From contig NZ_LOAJ01000001.1 of the NCBI RefSeq assembly GCF_001542905.1, positions 1,054,001 to 1,118,000 of the forward strand: a stretch of 64,000 nt of DNA, in the 5' to 3' direction. The DNA is from Halorubrum aethiopicum (lineage in GTDB: Archaea; Halobacteriota; Halobacteria; Halobacteriales; Haloferacaceae). Numbering within the stretch: the stretch's first letter is position 1; every line of letters begins with the position of its first letter. The notes beneath the pieces are model-generated. The model saw only the letters and a program-made list of their open reading frames with translations. It was not told the DNA's origin and made no database searches. The position numbers were made by a program, and so were the translations under genes. This document shows positions 33,265 to 43,344 of the stretch, in pieces.

Positions 33265-33810
33265 TCAGGCGTCCCGGTCGGCGAGCAGCTCCGAGGCCGT
33301 CAACAGCGCCTCGAGTTCCACGTCGTGGTCGGCGAGCAGCTCCGCGGCGCCCTCCTCGCGGTCGACGACGACGAGGACGCGCTCGACGGTCGCGCCCGCC
33401 TCCCGGAGCGCCTCGACCGCGTCGACGGCCGACCGCCCGGTCGTCGCGATGTCCTCCAGGACGACGACCTCCTCGCCGTCCTCGAGTCGCCCCTCGATCC
33501 GGTTCCCGGTGCCGTACTCCTTGGCCTGCTTGCGCGCGATGACGTACGGGCGGCCGAGCTTCTCGGCGGTCACCGCCACGAGCGGGACCGCGCCGAGGGC
33601 GACGCCGGCCAGCTTCGCGTCCGTCTCCGCCAGCCGGTCGGCGAACGCGTCGGCGATGCGGCCCAGACACTCGGGGTCGGTCTCGAAGAGGTACTTGTCG
33701 ACGTAGTAGTCGCTCGTGCCGCCGTGTGAGAGCTCGAACTCGCCGAACCGAACCGCGTCGGCCGCGCGCAGCGCCGCGATCAGCTCGTCCCGTCGGTCGT
33801 CGTCGGTCAT
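33265..33810 (-). CDS. pyrE: Orotate phosphoribosyltransferase
   Basis: The protein has 181 residues. The PRPP-binding loop is [13 protein letters not shown], and the substrate region carries [20 protein letters not shown]. The enzyme converts orotate and PRPP to orotidine 5'-phosphate in pyrimidine biosynthesis. The length fits short archaeal PyrE proteins. It is convergent with the MoxR gene, with only 36 bases between the two stop codons. Confidence 0.95.
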   Translation of the reverse strand: MTDDDRRDELIAALRAADAVRFGEFELSHGGTSDYYVDKYLFETDPECLGRIADAFADRLAETDAKLAGVALGAVPLVAVTAEKLGRPYVIARKQAKEYGTGNRIEGRLEDGEEVVVLEDIATTGRSAVDAVEALREAGATVERVLVVVDREEGAAELLADHDVELEALLTASELLADRDA

Positions 33811-33901
33811 GTCCGATCCGGCACGCGGAGGGCGTATAAACCGGTCGGAACGCCGGAGACGGCCGGGGACCGTTCGTCGGCGCGCCGACGCGGATGTCGC
33901 C

Positions 33902-36900
33902 TCACTCGAATCCGTCGGCGGTCGGGAGGCGGAGCCGGACCGTCGTTCCCTCCCCGTCGATCCCGGCGTCGAACCGGACGCTCCCGCCGTACGCCTCGAC
34001 CACCCAGGCGACGATCCACAGCCCGAGCCCGGAGTTGTGCCGGAGCTGGGTCACCGGCGCGTCGCCGGAGACGACCTCGCGGATCCCCTCGGCGATCCCG
34101 GGGCCGTCGTCGGCGACGGTCACCGTGACCCCCCGCCGTCGGGGTCGCGCTCCGCCCCGATCCGCACCCGCGGCGACGCTGAATCCCCGTGGACGATCGC
34201 GTTCTCGACGAGGTGATCGAGCACCCGCTCGAACCTGTCGTCGGCGCGGATCTCGACCGACGCCGGCACCTCCGTCTCGATGCGGGCGTCCGGCCGCTCC
34301 TCCCTCCAGCGGTCGGCGACGCGCTCCGCGACCGACGCGACCGCGACGCGTCCGGGTTCGCCCTCGAGCCCCTCGTCGACGACGCGTTTGATCTCCCGCG
34401 CGCCGTCGCCGAGGCTGGTGAGCCGCTTCGCGGTCGTCTCGATCCGCTCGGCGTAGTCGACCACCCGGTCGTCGCCCGCGAGCCGCTTGATCTCGCTCGC
34501 GAACCCGAAGACGACGTTCAGCTCGTTCCGGAGGTTGTGTCTGAGGATCCGGTTGACGACGGTGAGGTAGCGCTCGCGGTGTTTCCGCTCCGTGATGTCC
34601 GTGTAGATGCCGAACGCGTGGATCTCGTCGGACGCCTCGTAGGTGAACCCGCGAAAGAGGAACTCGCGGGGGCCGTCGACGGTCCGTCGGCGGACCTCGT
34701 CGGTGACGAACCCCTCCTCGCGGACGCGGCGGTCGAGCGACTCCTCCGCGGTCTCCCCCTCGTCGTCGAGCGTGTCGTACCGGAGGTCGAGCTCGGCCAC
34801 CGACCGCCCCCGGATCCCCGACTCCTCGTAGCCGAACCGGGAGGCGAACGCGGGGTTGATCGCCCGGATGACCGTGTCGTTCGCGCGGTGGATCACCTCT
34901 ATCGCCGGGTCGGGGAGCCGCTCGAACAGCCGGTTGAACCGGTCGCGTTCCGACGAGAGCTCGCTTCGGGCGCGGTAGAGGTCGGTCGTGTCGACGAGCG
35001 ACCCGACGACGCCCGTGGACTCGTCGCCGAGCCCGGAGAGGCGGAGCTCGCCCCGACGGGGGCCCGCGTCCCCCTCGCCCATCCCGGCTCCGTCGCCCGT
35101 CCCGCTCCCGTCCCCCGCCCTGCCCCGGTCGCCCGCCCCGCCCTCCGCGACGCGGTCCTCGATCCGCACGTCTACCGTCGTCGCGCCGCCCCCGCTCGAC
35201 CCTTCGCCGGCATCCCCGTTCGCGACGGAGCCGATCGCGTCCTCGATCCCGCCGGCGTCCGGCTCGTCGAAGTGCGCCGGGAGCGGCCGGCCGACGAGCG
35301 CCTCGCGGTCGACGCCCAGCCACGCGGCGAACGGGGGCGTCGCATACGTGAGCGTCCCGTCCGCGTCGAGCACGCACACCATGTCGTCGACGTTCTCCAG
35401 CGCCAGCTCGTAGGTCCGCAGCCGCCGTTGTCTCTCGACCCGATCGAAGGCGGCCGCCGCGTTCGTCGCCAGCAGCTTGACGATCGAGACGTCCGACTCG
35501 TCGAACGCGTCCGGTTCCGTCGCCGCGACGGCGAACACGCCGTGTTCCCCGAGCGGAACGGCGATCGCGGAGCGCACGCCGCCGTAGTCCCGCCCGTCGT
35601 CGCGCGACGAGACGTCCCGAGCGATCACGGGCTCGCCCGTCTCGAACGCCTCGCCGATGACGCCGTCGCCGGTCTCCCTCGCGGACCGCACCCCGAGCCG
35701 CGCTTCGGCCCCGTCGCTCAACGCGACCACCTCGAGCGCGTCGGCGGCGGCGTCGTACAGCCTGACGCCGTTTATCCCGTAGCCGAGCACCTCTTCGGCG
35801 GCGTCGACGAGGCGCTCCGCGATCTCCTCCGTGGACGCCGCGCGCTGGAGTCCCTCGGCCGTCCCGAGGAGCCGCTCGAGTCGCTCCTCGCGTCGCTTCC
35901 GGTCGGTCACGTCGGCGAAGAAGACGGAGAGCCCCTCCTCCGAGGGGTACGCTCGGACCTTCGTCCACAGATCCAGCGGCTCGTAGTGGTCCTCGAAGGA
36001 GACCGACCGCTGCGTCTCCATGGCCTCGCGGTAGGCGGACTCGTACCGCTGGCCGAGCGCCTCCGGGAACTCCGACCAGACGTCGCTGCCGACGAGGTCG
36101 TCGGCGTCGCGTTCGAGCAGCGCCGCGGCCTTCCCGTTGACGTAGGTGAACCGCCACTCGTCGTCGACCGCGAAGAAGGCGTCGTCGATCCGTTCGAGGG
36201 TGTTCTCCAGGCGCTCGGTCGCCGCCTCGCGGTCCTCGCGGGCCCGTCGGCGTTCGAACTCCTGGCCCAGCCACTCGGCCAGCAGCTCGACGAACAGCCG
36301 CTCGTCGTCGTCGAACGGTCGGTCCCGCGGCCTCTCGTCGGCGAAACAGAGGGTTCCGAGCACCTCGCCGTTCACGACCACCCGGCCGCCGATGTACGTC
36401 TCGAGCCCGAACAGCTCGTGGGCCGGGTCGTCCTCCAAGCCCGCCTCGTCGGCGTCCGAGAACGCCGTGACGCCGCCGTCCTCGACCGTGCGGCGACAGT
36501 ACGTCGTCTCGAGCGGGAGGGTGCCGTCGGGGTCCACGGACCCCGCCTCGATGAACGACCGCAACAGCTCGTCGGCACCCAGCTGCCGGGTCAGCTCGAA
36601 CTCGCCGTCGTCGATCCGGGAGGTGAACCCGATCGTCAGGTCGAGCCGCTCGCGGCCGAGGTTCAGGAGGCGGTCCACCTTCGTTTCGACGTCCGCCGAG
36701 CGGTCGGCCGTGATCCGGAGGAACCGCTCGAGGAACTCGTCGTTCCCGCCCCCGTCGACCGCGAGTCCCACCCGGTCCGCGAGCGTCTCGCCGTCGGCCG
36801 CGAGCCGGCGACCGGAGACGTACTCGGCCTCCCGGCGTCCCGCGGCGATCGCGGCGTCGACGTCGTCCTCGACGGTGTACGCGAGGACGGGCGCTGCCGG

Positions 36901-37188
36901 GAAGCGGTCGCGGACCCGATCGAGGAGGGTCTCGGTGCCGTCGGCGTCGGGTTCGTCGTTCTCGGTGCCGTCGGCGTCGGATTCGTCGTCCTCGGTGCCG
37001 TTTCCGTCGCCCTCGGTGCCGTCGCTCTCGTCACCGCCGCCCCCGTCGAGGCGGACGACGACGGCGTCCGTGCTCCCGGTGGCGGGCGTCTCCGGAAGCG
37101 CCGCCGCAGTTCGCGTTCCCTCGGGAAGGTCGCTCCACGGCGCGTCGGCCACGGGGCCGACGTGGAGGATTCGACGCTCAGGCCCCAT
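33902..37188 (-). CDS. Multi-sensor histidine kinase (GAF/PAS), interrupted by an apparent frameshift near its C-terminus
   Basis: Reading from 37188, about 1,017 residues are open and then the frame breaks at a six-base C run (34129-34134, G on the coding strand); adding one base joins it to the C-terminal catalytic part for a 1,095-residue protein. In order: N-terminal domain with acidic Glu/Asp/Gly repeats (30-70), GAF (about 190-310), PAS (about 325-430), GAF (about 445-575), two more PAS domains, then the haloarchaeal-type phospho-acceptor segment [14 protein letters not shown], the N-box VENAIVHGD and, after the shift, [15 protein letters not shown] and NSGLGLWIV. It is soluble, probably sensing redox or small molecules. 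No response regulator is adjacent. Confidence 0.85.
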
Positions 37189-37288
37189 CGTTCGAAACCG
37201 CTCGCCGACGTGTCGATCCGATCACGTACGTCCCTCGCGGCAGCGTCTCTTAATCGTTTTCCCGTGGTTCGCGGACGCGAGAACCGGG

Positions 37289-37342
37289 CGACCGGGAGAC
37301 CGAGCGATCGAACGACCGGGCGATCCGACGACCGGACGATCG
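37289..37342. repeat. Short degenerate tandem repeat upstream of the histidine kinase
   Basis: The gap before the kinase promoter side contains several adjacent variants of a CGACCGGGCGATC-like unit (for example GACCGGGAGACCGAGCGATC, then GACCGGGCGATCC, GACCGGACGATCG). It may be simple sequence drift or a small iterated site; it has no known function. Confidence 0.4.
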
Positions 37343-37349
37343 GCTGACG

Positions 37350-38306
37350 CTACCGGTCGATCCCGGCTCCACCGTCGATGACGCGGTCGACCTCCTCGGG
37401 CGTCACGACCGCGATGTCGCCGCCGACGGTGCGTTTGAGAGCCGCGGTCGCGGCCGCGCGCTCGAGGGCGGCGGGCACGTCGCCGCCGTCGATCCGCTCG
37501 GCGAGGTAGCCCGCGACGAACGCGTCGCCGGTGCCGATCGCATCGAACGTCTCCGCCTCGAAGACGCCCTGCTCGTGGACCGAGCCGTCGCGGAGCGCGA
37601 TCGCCCCGCCGCTCCCGCGGGTGACGATCACGGACTCGAAGCCGTGCTCGGAGGCGAGGCCGTGGGCGATCTCGACCGCGTCGCCCTCGCGGTCGAGCAC
37701 CTCGCGGGCGTCCCGCCGCGGCACGAACAGCACGTCGACGTCCGCGAACAGCGCCTCGTAGGTCTCCCGCGCGGTCGCCGGGTCCCACAGCTTCGCCCGG
37801 TAGTTCAGGTCGAACGTCCGGGTCACGTCCGCCTCGCCCGCCGTTCGCAACAGCGTCCGCGTCGTCTCCCGCGTCGTCTCCGAGAGGGCCGGAGTGATCC
37901 CGGTGGTGTGGAAGTACGCGGCCGACTCCAGCGCGCCCGTCGGCAGTTCGGACGGCTCGACGGTCGTGACCGCGGCGTCCGCGCGGTCGTAGATCACGTT
38001 CGTCCCCCGCGGCTCGCCGCCGTGCTCGAGGTAGTAGGTGCCGACGCGGCTCGAGTCGGCATCGTCCCACGCCACGCCCGTCCGGACGCCGTGGCTCCGG
38101 AGCTCGCTCACGATCCGGCGGCCGAGCGGCGAGTCGGGGAGCTTCGAGAACCAGACCGCGTCCGCGCCGAGCCGGGCCGCGCCGACCGCGACGTTGCTCT
38201 CCGCGCCGCCGGCCTGGACGTCGAGATCGCGGGTCCGCTCCAGCCGCTCGCCCCGCGGCGGCGAGAGCCGGAGCATGGTCTCGCCGAACGTCACGAGGTC
38301 CGTCAC
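37350..38306 (-). CDS. kdgK: 2-keto-3-deoxygluconate kinase (PfkB family)
   Basis: The protein has 318 residues and starts at GTG (38306). It opens [17 protein letters not shown] and contains the PfkB signatures [15 protein letters not shown] and [13 protein letters not shown], whose Asp is the catalytic base. The closest architecture is haloarchaeal KDG kinase, which phosphorylates 2-keto-3-deoxygluconate in the semi-phosphorylative Entner-Doudoroff pathway; ribokinase or fructokinase activity cannot be excluded without comparison. An upstream ATG near 38343 is out of frame and rejected. Confidence 0.85.
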   Translation of the reverse strand: MTDLVTFGETMLRLSPPRGERLERTRDLDVQAGGAESNVAVGAARLGADAVWFSKLPDSPLGRRIVSELRSHGVRTGVAWDDADSSRVGTYYLEHGGEPRGTNVIYDRADAAVTTVEPSELPTGALESAAYFHTTGITPALSETTRETTRTLLRTAGEADVTRTFDLNYRAKLWDPATARETYEALFADVDVLFVPRRDAREVLDREGDAVEIAHGLASEHGFESVIVTRGSGGAIALRDGSVHEQGVFEAETFDAIGTGDAFVAGYLAERIDGGDVPAALERAAATAALKRTVGGDIAVVTPEEVDRVIDGGAGIDR

Positions 38307-38401
38307 GCCGACCACCCCGTCGGCGCGGTCGCGTCGGTGTCCATGTCCGTCCGTCGACCGCCGGGTACAAAAGCGACGCCGATCCCGACCCGGCGGAGTC
38401 C

Positions 38402-38982
38402 TCACCGGAACGCCGACGCCAACACGACCCCGCCGAAACACAGCAGCGCGAGCGCGGCGATCGGCTGGCCGCCGGCCGCGGTCACGTACGTCCCGTAGAC
38501 GACGCCGGCCGAGATCGTCCCCGCGAGCAGGCTCGTCCCGGCGTGGACGGCCACGTTCCGGCGGCTCCGGGCCCCTCGGCCGACCTGGCGGCCGAGCGAG
38601 AGCCCGTGGTCGGCGACGTCCCACGCGACCGCGAGCGCGACGCCGGCGACGAGCAGCGGCTCCGCGCCCCCGCCGAACCCCGCGGCGAGCGCGATCCCGC
38701 CGATCCCCGCGGCCGCCCCCACGACAGGACGCGCGCGGACCCGAGGAGCGACCCGCCCGCGAACGCGACGATCGACGCCCCGACGACCGCTCCGCCCGTC
38801 GGATCGGCGACGAGCGCGGCGAGCGTCGCGACCGCCGCGGCGACGAGGCTCACGACGACCGCGAGGATCGGGGGGCGCGAGTCGCGCTCGCGGCTCCCCT
38901 CCGCGTCCGGTTCGCCCCCTCGGCCCGCACCCGAGCCGCGGGTCCCGCCCGAACCCGCTCCGCGGCCGCGGTCCGCGCTCAC
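38402..38982 (-). CDS. DUF7519-like membrane protein, interrupted by an apparent frameshift
   Basis: A GTG at 38982 overlaps the DUF58 stop and opens a Gly/Arg-rich N-terminus followed by two hydrophobic segments ([22 protein letters not shown] and the next). At a five-base C run (38716-38720, G on the coding strand) the frame breaks; adding one base yields a 193-residue protein continuing [14 protein letters not shown], two to three more membrane segments and the end [14 protein letters not shown]. It is the last gene of the DUF58 operon. The family label (DUF7519) comes from recollection of similar haloarchaeal operons. Confidence 0.65.
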
Positions 38983-40463
38983 CGCGACCACCGCCCGCTC
39001 GCGCTCGCGACCGCGGCCGGGAAGGACCGGTCGCCCCACTCGACGACCCGGATCCCCGCGCCCCGGAGCGTCCGGATCCGCTCGCGCCGCTCGATCGCGG
39101 CGAGCCTCCGGCCGGGCGTCGTCGACCCCGACGGCGACGCGGTCGGGTCCGGCGAGAGGACCGTGACGAGGTGGCCGTACGCGTCGAGCCGCCGCGCGGT
39201 GTCGACGGGAACGTCGTCGGCGAGCGGCGTGAAGAACAGCACCTGGGCGTCGCCCGGAAGCCGCCGGCGGAACCGGCGACGCCAGAGGGTGCGGTAGAAC
39301 CGGTCCTCGGCGGGCGTCGGCGCGAGCGCCGGGTCCGTCGCCAGCGTCTCGCGTCCCCGGACCTCGTGGTCGGTCCCCGCGCCCGGCGGCAGCCAGCAGT
39401 CCCGCGGCCCCATCGTCGCGATCCCGACCCGGTCGCCGCCGGCGAGCAGCGCGGTGAAGACGGCCCCCGCGGCCTCGACGCTCGCCTCCACCGCGGTGTC
39501 GGCGTCCGGCCGCGCCGCGACGTACGCCTCCTCGCGGGCGTCGACGAGCAGGACGACCGTCGCGGCGCGCTCCTCGCGGAGCTCCAGCGTCGCCAGCTCC
39601 CCGGTCCGCGCCCGCCGGTTCCAGTCGATCCGCTTGAGCGGGTCGCCCCGCCGGTACTCGCGGGTGGCGTGGAACTCGACGCCGGACCCCCCCACGTCGG
39701 TCGGGACCCGACCGTGCGAGACGGTCGTGAGTCCCCGCAGCGGGAGGTCGGCTCCCGCCGCCAGCTCCGGCGTACACGTCAGCCGGGTCGGCGTCTCGAG
39801 CTCCGTCAGGCGCTCGCGCGAGCCGGCGGCGTTGCGGACCACCGCCCGCGCCGTCCCCCACTCGTGGTCCCCGCGGCTCGCCCGGACGACGTACGAGAAC
39901 GTCACGCTCGCGCCCGGACGGAGCGCGGTGGCGACCCGCGCGGGCCCGTCGACCACCTCGAGGCCGGGCGGCACCCCGTCGACGATGCGGAGGTCGAGAC
40001 ACGGCGCGTCCCCGGCGTTTCGCGCGCGGACCGTGACGGTCACCTCGTCGCCCGGGTCCGGGGTCCGGTCGCTCACCTCGCGGTCGAGCGCGAGTTCCGC
40101 CTCGCCCGCCTCGCCGAGGCGCGCGTACAGCCCGTACCCGACCGCCGCCGCCCCGACGACGACCATCGCCGGCTGCCTGAGTGCGACGCCGAACCCGACC
40201 AGAGTGAGCGCGACGCCGGTGACTCCCACCCATCGCCCCGTGTCGAACGGGCGAAGCGCCCGGCGGTCGGTCGGGCGGTCGTCGCGGTCCGCCTCGCGGC
40301 TCGAGCGACCGCCGACCGCCGTCGATTCGTCGCCGGTCATCTCCTCGTCGTCAGTCGTCCCCTCGTCGTCGTCCGGGTCCGTTCCGCAGTCGTCCGAGTC
40401 CGTTCCGCCGTCGACCGGGCCGGTCGCCGTCGGGTCGGCCCGCTCCCGTTCGGCGGCCGTCAT
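38979..40463 (-). CDS. DUF58 domain protein
   Basis: The protein has 494 residues. An acidic Asp/Thr-rich N-terminus (1-75) is followed by two close membrane segments (VGVTGVALTLVGFGVAL, AMVVVGAAAVGYGLYA), a beta-domain (EVTVTVRARNAGDAPC) and the DUF58 core with GVEFHATREYRRGDPLKRIDWNRRAR, the family hallmark. The C-terminal half is VWA-like (TVVLLVDAREE). DUF58 proteins work with MoxR ATPases at the cell envelope. The start overlaps the DUF7269-like stop (ATGA), and the stop overlaps the start of the following gene, so translation is coupled. Confidence 0.88.
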   Translation of the reverse strand: MTAAERERADPTATGPVDGGTDSDDCGTDPDDDEGTTDDEEMTGDESTAVGGRSSREADRDDRPTDRRALRPFDTGRWVGVTGVALTLVGFGVALRQPAMVVVGAAAVGYGLYARLGEAGEAELALDREVSDRTPDPGDEVTVTVRARNAGDAPCLDLRIVDGVPPGLEVVDGPARVATALRPGASVTFSYVVRASRGDHEWGTARAVVRNAAGSRERLTELETPTRLTCTPELAAGADLPLRGLTTVSHGRVPTDVGGSGVEFHATREYRRGDPLKRIDWNRRARTGELATLELREERAATVVLLVDAREEAYVAARPDADTAVEASVEAAGAVFTALLAGGDRVGIATMGPRDCWLPPGAGTDHEVRGRETLATDPALAPTPAEDRFYRTLWRRRFRRRLPGDAQVLFFTPLADDVPVDTARRLDAYGHLVTVLSPDPTASPSGSTTPGRRLAAIERRERIRTLRGAGIRVVEWGDRSFPAAVASASGRWSR

Positions 40464-41083
40464 CGGCTCCCCTCCTCGACCGTCGTCCGGGGGTGTCCGT
40501 CGCCGTCGAGCGCCTCCGGAGCCTCCGCGCCGTCGATCTCGACCGACGTCCGCTCGAGGGCGTCGACGGCGGCGGTCGTCCCGATCCGGAACGTCGACCG
40601 GCCGGGCAGGCTCCCCCGGACCTGGTCGCGGACCGGGTACGCGGTCGACCGCGAGAGGAAGGCCGCGGCGGTTCGGTCGTCGGTCCACGTCCCGTCGTCG
40701 ACGAGCTCCGCGGCCCGCTCGCGCGAGCAGTTCCGCCGCCGCGCGACCGCCCGGACCGCCGCCTCCCGCACCCGCGACCGCACGTCGTCGCGGGCGGTGC
40801 GCCCTCGCCGTCGCCGGGCCGACGCGGCGCGCGAGACCGCGGCGTCGAAGTCGCTTCCGGGGACCGCGGCCCGCTCCCGCCGCTCGGGCTCGCCGAGGTC
40901 GGTCGACCGCCGCTCGCGACCCCGCCGCGCGCTCGCGTACCGGACGCCCTGGAGGACGCCGAGGATCCCGATCAGCGTGACGACGACGAACGAGAGGTCG
41001 AGCGCCCCGGCGAGCCCCCGGTCCACGGCGACGAGGAAGCCCGCGACGACCGCCGCGATCCCGACGGCCGCGAGCGGGCGCAC
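40460..41083 (-). CDS. DUF7269-like membrane protein
   Basis: The protein has 207 residues and starts with GTG, overlapping the DUF4129 stop by one base. Two hydrophobic N-terminal segments (LAAVGIAAVVAGFLVAV and LSFVVVTLIGILGVLQG) are followed by an Arg-rich cytoplasmic domain with a REAAVRAVARRRNCSRERAAELVDDGTWTDD stretch. It is a constant member of haloarchaeal DUF58/DUF4129 operons; function unknown. The family label is from operon resemblance. Confidence 0.72.
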   Translation of the reverse strand: MRPLAAVGIAAVVAGFLVAVDRGLAGALDLSFVVVTLIGILGVLQGVRYASARRGRERRSTDLGEPERRERAAVPGSDFDAAVSRAASARRRRGRTARDDVRSRVREAAVRAVARRRNCSRERAAELVDDGTWTDDRTAAAFLSRSTAYPVRDQVRGSLPGRSTFRIGTTAAVDALERTSVEIDGAEAPEALDGDGHPRTTVEEGSR

Positions 41084-42033
41084 TACTCGTCACCCCCGTG
41101 TTCGGCCTCGATCCGGCGGAGTGCGGCCGCGGCCCGCCGCTCCCGGTCGTCGGTCGGGGCCGCGCCGCCGTACCGCACCCGCTCGAAGACCTCGGTGAGC
41201 TCCGAGACGGGCTCCTCGTCGACGCCGGCCTCGACCGCGGCGGCCGCGAACTCCGCCGGCGTCGCGGAGGCGGGGCGATCGATCTCGAGCGCCTCGGTCA
41301 TCTCGCGCCACGCGCGGTACACCCCGTTGTCGCCGGCGTCGCCCTCGATCCGGGCGGCCGCCGTGCCCGCGGTCCGCGCGACCTCGGCGAGGTCCGGCTC
41401 CGTCGGCTCCGGCTCGGGCTCCGCGCGCCCGCCGCTCCCGGCGTCGTCGTCGTCTCCGGCGGCCGTCACCAACACGAGGAGGCTGACGAGGATCGATCCC
41501 ACGATCACGACGAGAAAGACCGCCTCGGGCGTCGAGACGCTTCCGGAGCCCCCGCTGAGCCCGGCTCCTCCACCGCCGCCCGCCGGGAGCAGCCCCTCCT
41601 CCTCGCCCGCGAGCCCGAGGTCGAGATCGCCGGCCGTCTCGGGGTCGCGACAGCTCGCGAGTCCGTACCACACCACGCCGACGGGGAACCCGACCGTGCC
41701 CGCGACGACGGCCGCGGCGAACCGCGATCCGGTGTCGTGGTAGGCGAACGCGCCGATCGCGAGCAGGCCCGCCGCGAGGAGCAACAGCGCCGGCGGCCGC
41801 CGCAGGACGGGGTAACAGATCGGCGGCAGCGCCAGCGTCGTCGCGCCGCCAGGCGACTCCGAGGGGCTGATCTCGCCGGACTCCTCGGTCGGCCCGGCAC
41901 CGCTCTCGACGCCGCCGCTGAACCCGCCGCCCCCGTCGATGGCGACCGCGGAGTCGAGCGTCGCGGCCGCGACGCCGAGGGCGACGACCGCGAGGAGAGC
42001 GAGGAGGGCGGTCGAGAGGGTCTCCCGCTTCAC
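41083..42033 (-). CDS. DUF4129 domain membrane protein
   Basis: The protein has 316 residues. It has an N-terminal signal or anchor (TALLALLAVVALGVAAATL), further membrane segments at about 70-90, 98-115 and 175-190, an acidic linker, and a C-terminal DUF4129 domain (YRAWREMTEALEID, TPAEFAAAAVEAG, ELTEVFERVRYGG). In other microbes DUF4129 follows transglutaminase-like enzymes in MoxR/DUF58 clusters and is thought to act in envelope processing. It is the first gene of this four-gene operon. GTG start. Confidence 0.82.
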   Translation of the reverse strand: MKRETLSTALLALLAVVALGVAAATLDSAVAIDGGGGFSGGVESGAGPTEESGEISPSESPGGATTLALPPICYPVLRRPPALLLLAAGLLAIGAFAYHDTGSRFAAAVVAGTVGFPVGVVWYGLASCRDPETAGDLDLGLAGEEEGLLPAGGGGGAGLSGGSGSVSTPEAVFLVVIVGSILVSLLVLVTAAGDDDDAGSGGRAEPEPEPTEPDLAEVARTAGTAAARIEGDAGDNGVYRAWREMTEALEIDRPASATPAEFAAAAVEAGVDEEPVSELTEVFERVRYGGAAPTDDRERRAAAALRRIEAEHGGDE

Positions 42034-42157
42034 GACGGACCATGCGCGCTCGCGCGGGAATAGCTTTCCGGCGACGGCGGCGCGTTCGACGACGGCGGCC
42101 CCCGCCGCGTTCGTCGTCGCGCTCGGAGCGCTCGGACGGACCTCCGACGTGACCGAA

Positions 42158-43228
42158 CTATCGGCCCGCCGCGTCGAGCGTCGCCGTCGGGAACAGATCG
42201 TCCACGTCCGGGTCCGGATCGACGAGGCGGTAGGCGGTCCCGTCGCGCTCGAGGACGCCGGCGCGCTCGAGGTGGTCGAGGTGCGCGAACGCCTCGCCCG
42301 GACCGTGAAGCGTGTGGATCCCCTCGAGGTCGCCGAACAGTGCCGCCGACACCTCCCAGGCGGTGGCCGGTCCGGACGCCACGACGCCGATCACCCGCCG
42401 GGTGCGGTCGCGGTGGTGATCGAGGATCTCCGCGGCCCGCCGGCTCGGCTCGTCGATCCGCTCGCGGTGGCCCGGATGGGCGGCGTCCCAGTCGCGCTCG
42501 ATCATCCGGACGAGGCTGTCGGCGTAGGCGGCGAGCGGCTCCTCGACGCGGACGTCCGCCCCGCCGACGTTCGGGGTGTACCGCGGGAGCAGCGCGTCGC
42601 CGGTGAACGCCTCCGCCGGGGGGTTCGCGCCGTCCCCCTCGTCGCCCGATCCGGCCCCCCCGTCGCTTCCCCGAACGGGGTCGTGTCCCGGAACCGTCCG
42701 CGGGTCGAACGCGAACGCACAAAGGCCCGCCGTGTGACCGGGAAGGTGGACCGTCTCCAGCGCCACCCCGCCGAGGTCGATCGTCTCGCCGTCCGTGATC
42801 GGCGTCACGTCGGCCTCGCGGCCGTAGATGTCCGTTCCCGCGCGCTCGAAGAACGCGGTCAAGCGCTCTCGCGCCTCCGCGGGCATCCCCCACCGCTCGA
42901 ACGTCTCGCGCTGGACCGCCGGGTCCCTCGCGAACGGGCGCTCCCGGCCGTCGACGAGCGGCGCGTCCGCGTCGTGGACGTACACCGCCGCGCCGCTTTC
43001 CGCCTGGATCTCGCCGGCCAGCCCGGCGTGGTCGGGGTGCCAGTGCGTCAACACCACCGCGTCGACGTCGGCGAACTCGACGCCGTACTCCGAGAGCCCC
43101 TCCCGCAGATCCGCGCGTACGTCCGGGGTCGCGACGGCGGTGTCGACGAGCGTGGTCCGGTCCGCCTCGATCAGGTAGGCGTCGTTTTCCCCCTCGAAGA
43201 CGGTGTTCCCGAGCTGGATCCGTTTCAC
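42158..43228 (-). CDS. MBL-fold metallo-hydrolase
   Basis: The protein has 356 residues. The metal-binding motif is THWHPDHAG (His62, His64, Asp66, His67), followed by LPGHTAG and AFTGDALL, and a later AHPGHRE supplies the last ligand. The C-terminal part (about 285-345) is helical with an AWEVSAALFGDL segment resembling a winged-helix tail, as in MBL hydrolases acting on thioesters or similar small substrates. The substrate is unknown. An acidic Gly/Asp insertion (about 185-205) is present. GTG start. Confidence 0.85.
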   Translation of the reverse strand: MKRIQLGNTVFEGENDAYLIEADRTTLVDTAVATPDVRADLREGLSEYGVEFADVDAVVLTHWHPDHAGLAGEIQAESGAAVYVHDADAPLVDGRERPFARDPAVQRETFERWGMPAEARERLTAFFERAGTDIYGREADVTPITDGETIDLGGVALETVHLPGHTAGLCAFAFDPRTVPGHDPVRGSDGGAGSGDEGDGANPPAEAFTGDALLPRYTPNVGGADVRVEEPLAAYADSLVRMIERDWDAAHPGHRERIDEPSRRAAEILDHHRDRTRRVIGVVASGPATAWEVSAALFGDLEGIHTLHGPGEAFAHLDHLERAGVLERDGTAYRLVDPDPDVDDLFPTATLDAAGR

Positions 43229-43344
43229 GTCCGTCGATCGACGGGATCACCCTTCAGGGTTGCTACCGCGCGCTCGAGTCGGCGCGGCCGACCGCCCCCG
43301 CCCGGTCGCGACGCCCTTTTGCTCGCGGCGACCGACGATCCGAC

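Noticed and set aside
34189-37347. Very long open frame on the plus strand across the histidine kinase
   Set aside because: It is a mirror of the kinase codons (Arg/Val/Asp rich, no motifs). The minus strand has clear GAF, PAS and kinase motifs.
38341-38343. Upstream ATG as the start of kdgK
   Set aside because: That ATG is out of frame and meets a stop after a few codons; the GTG at 38306 gives the family N-terminus.
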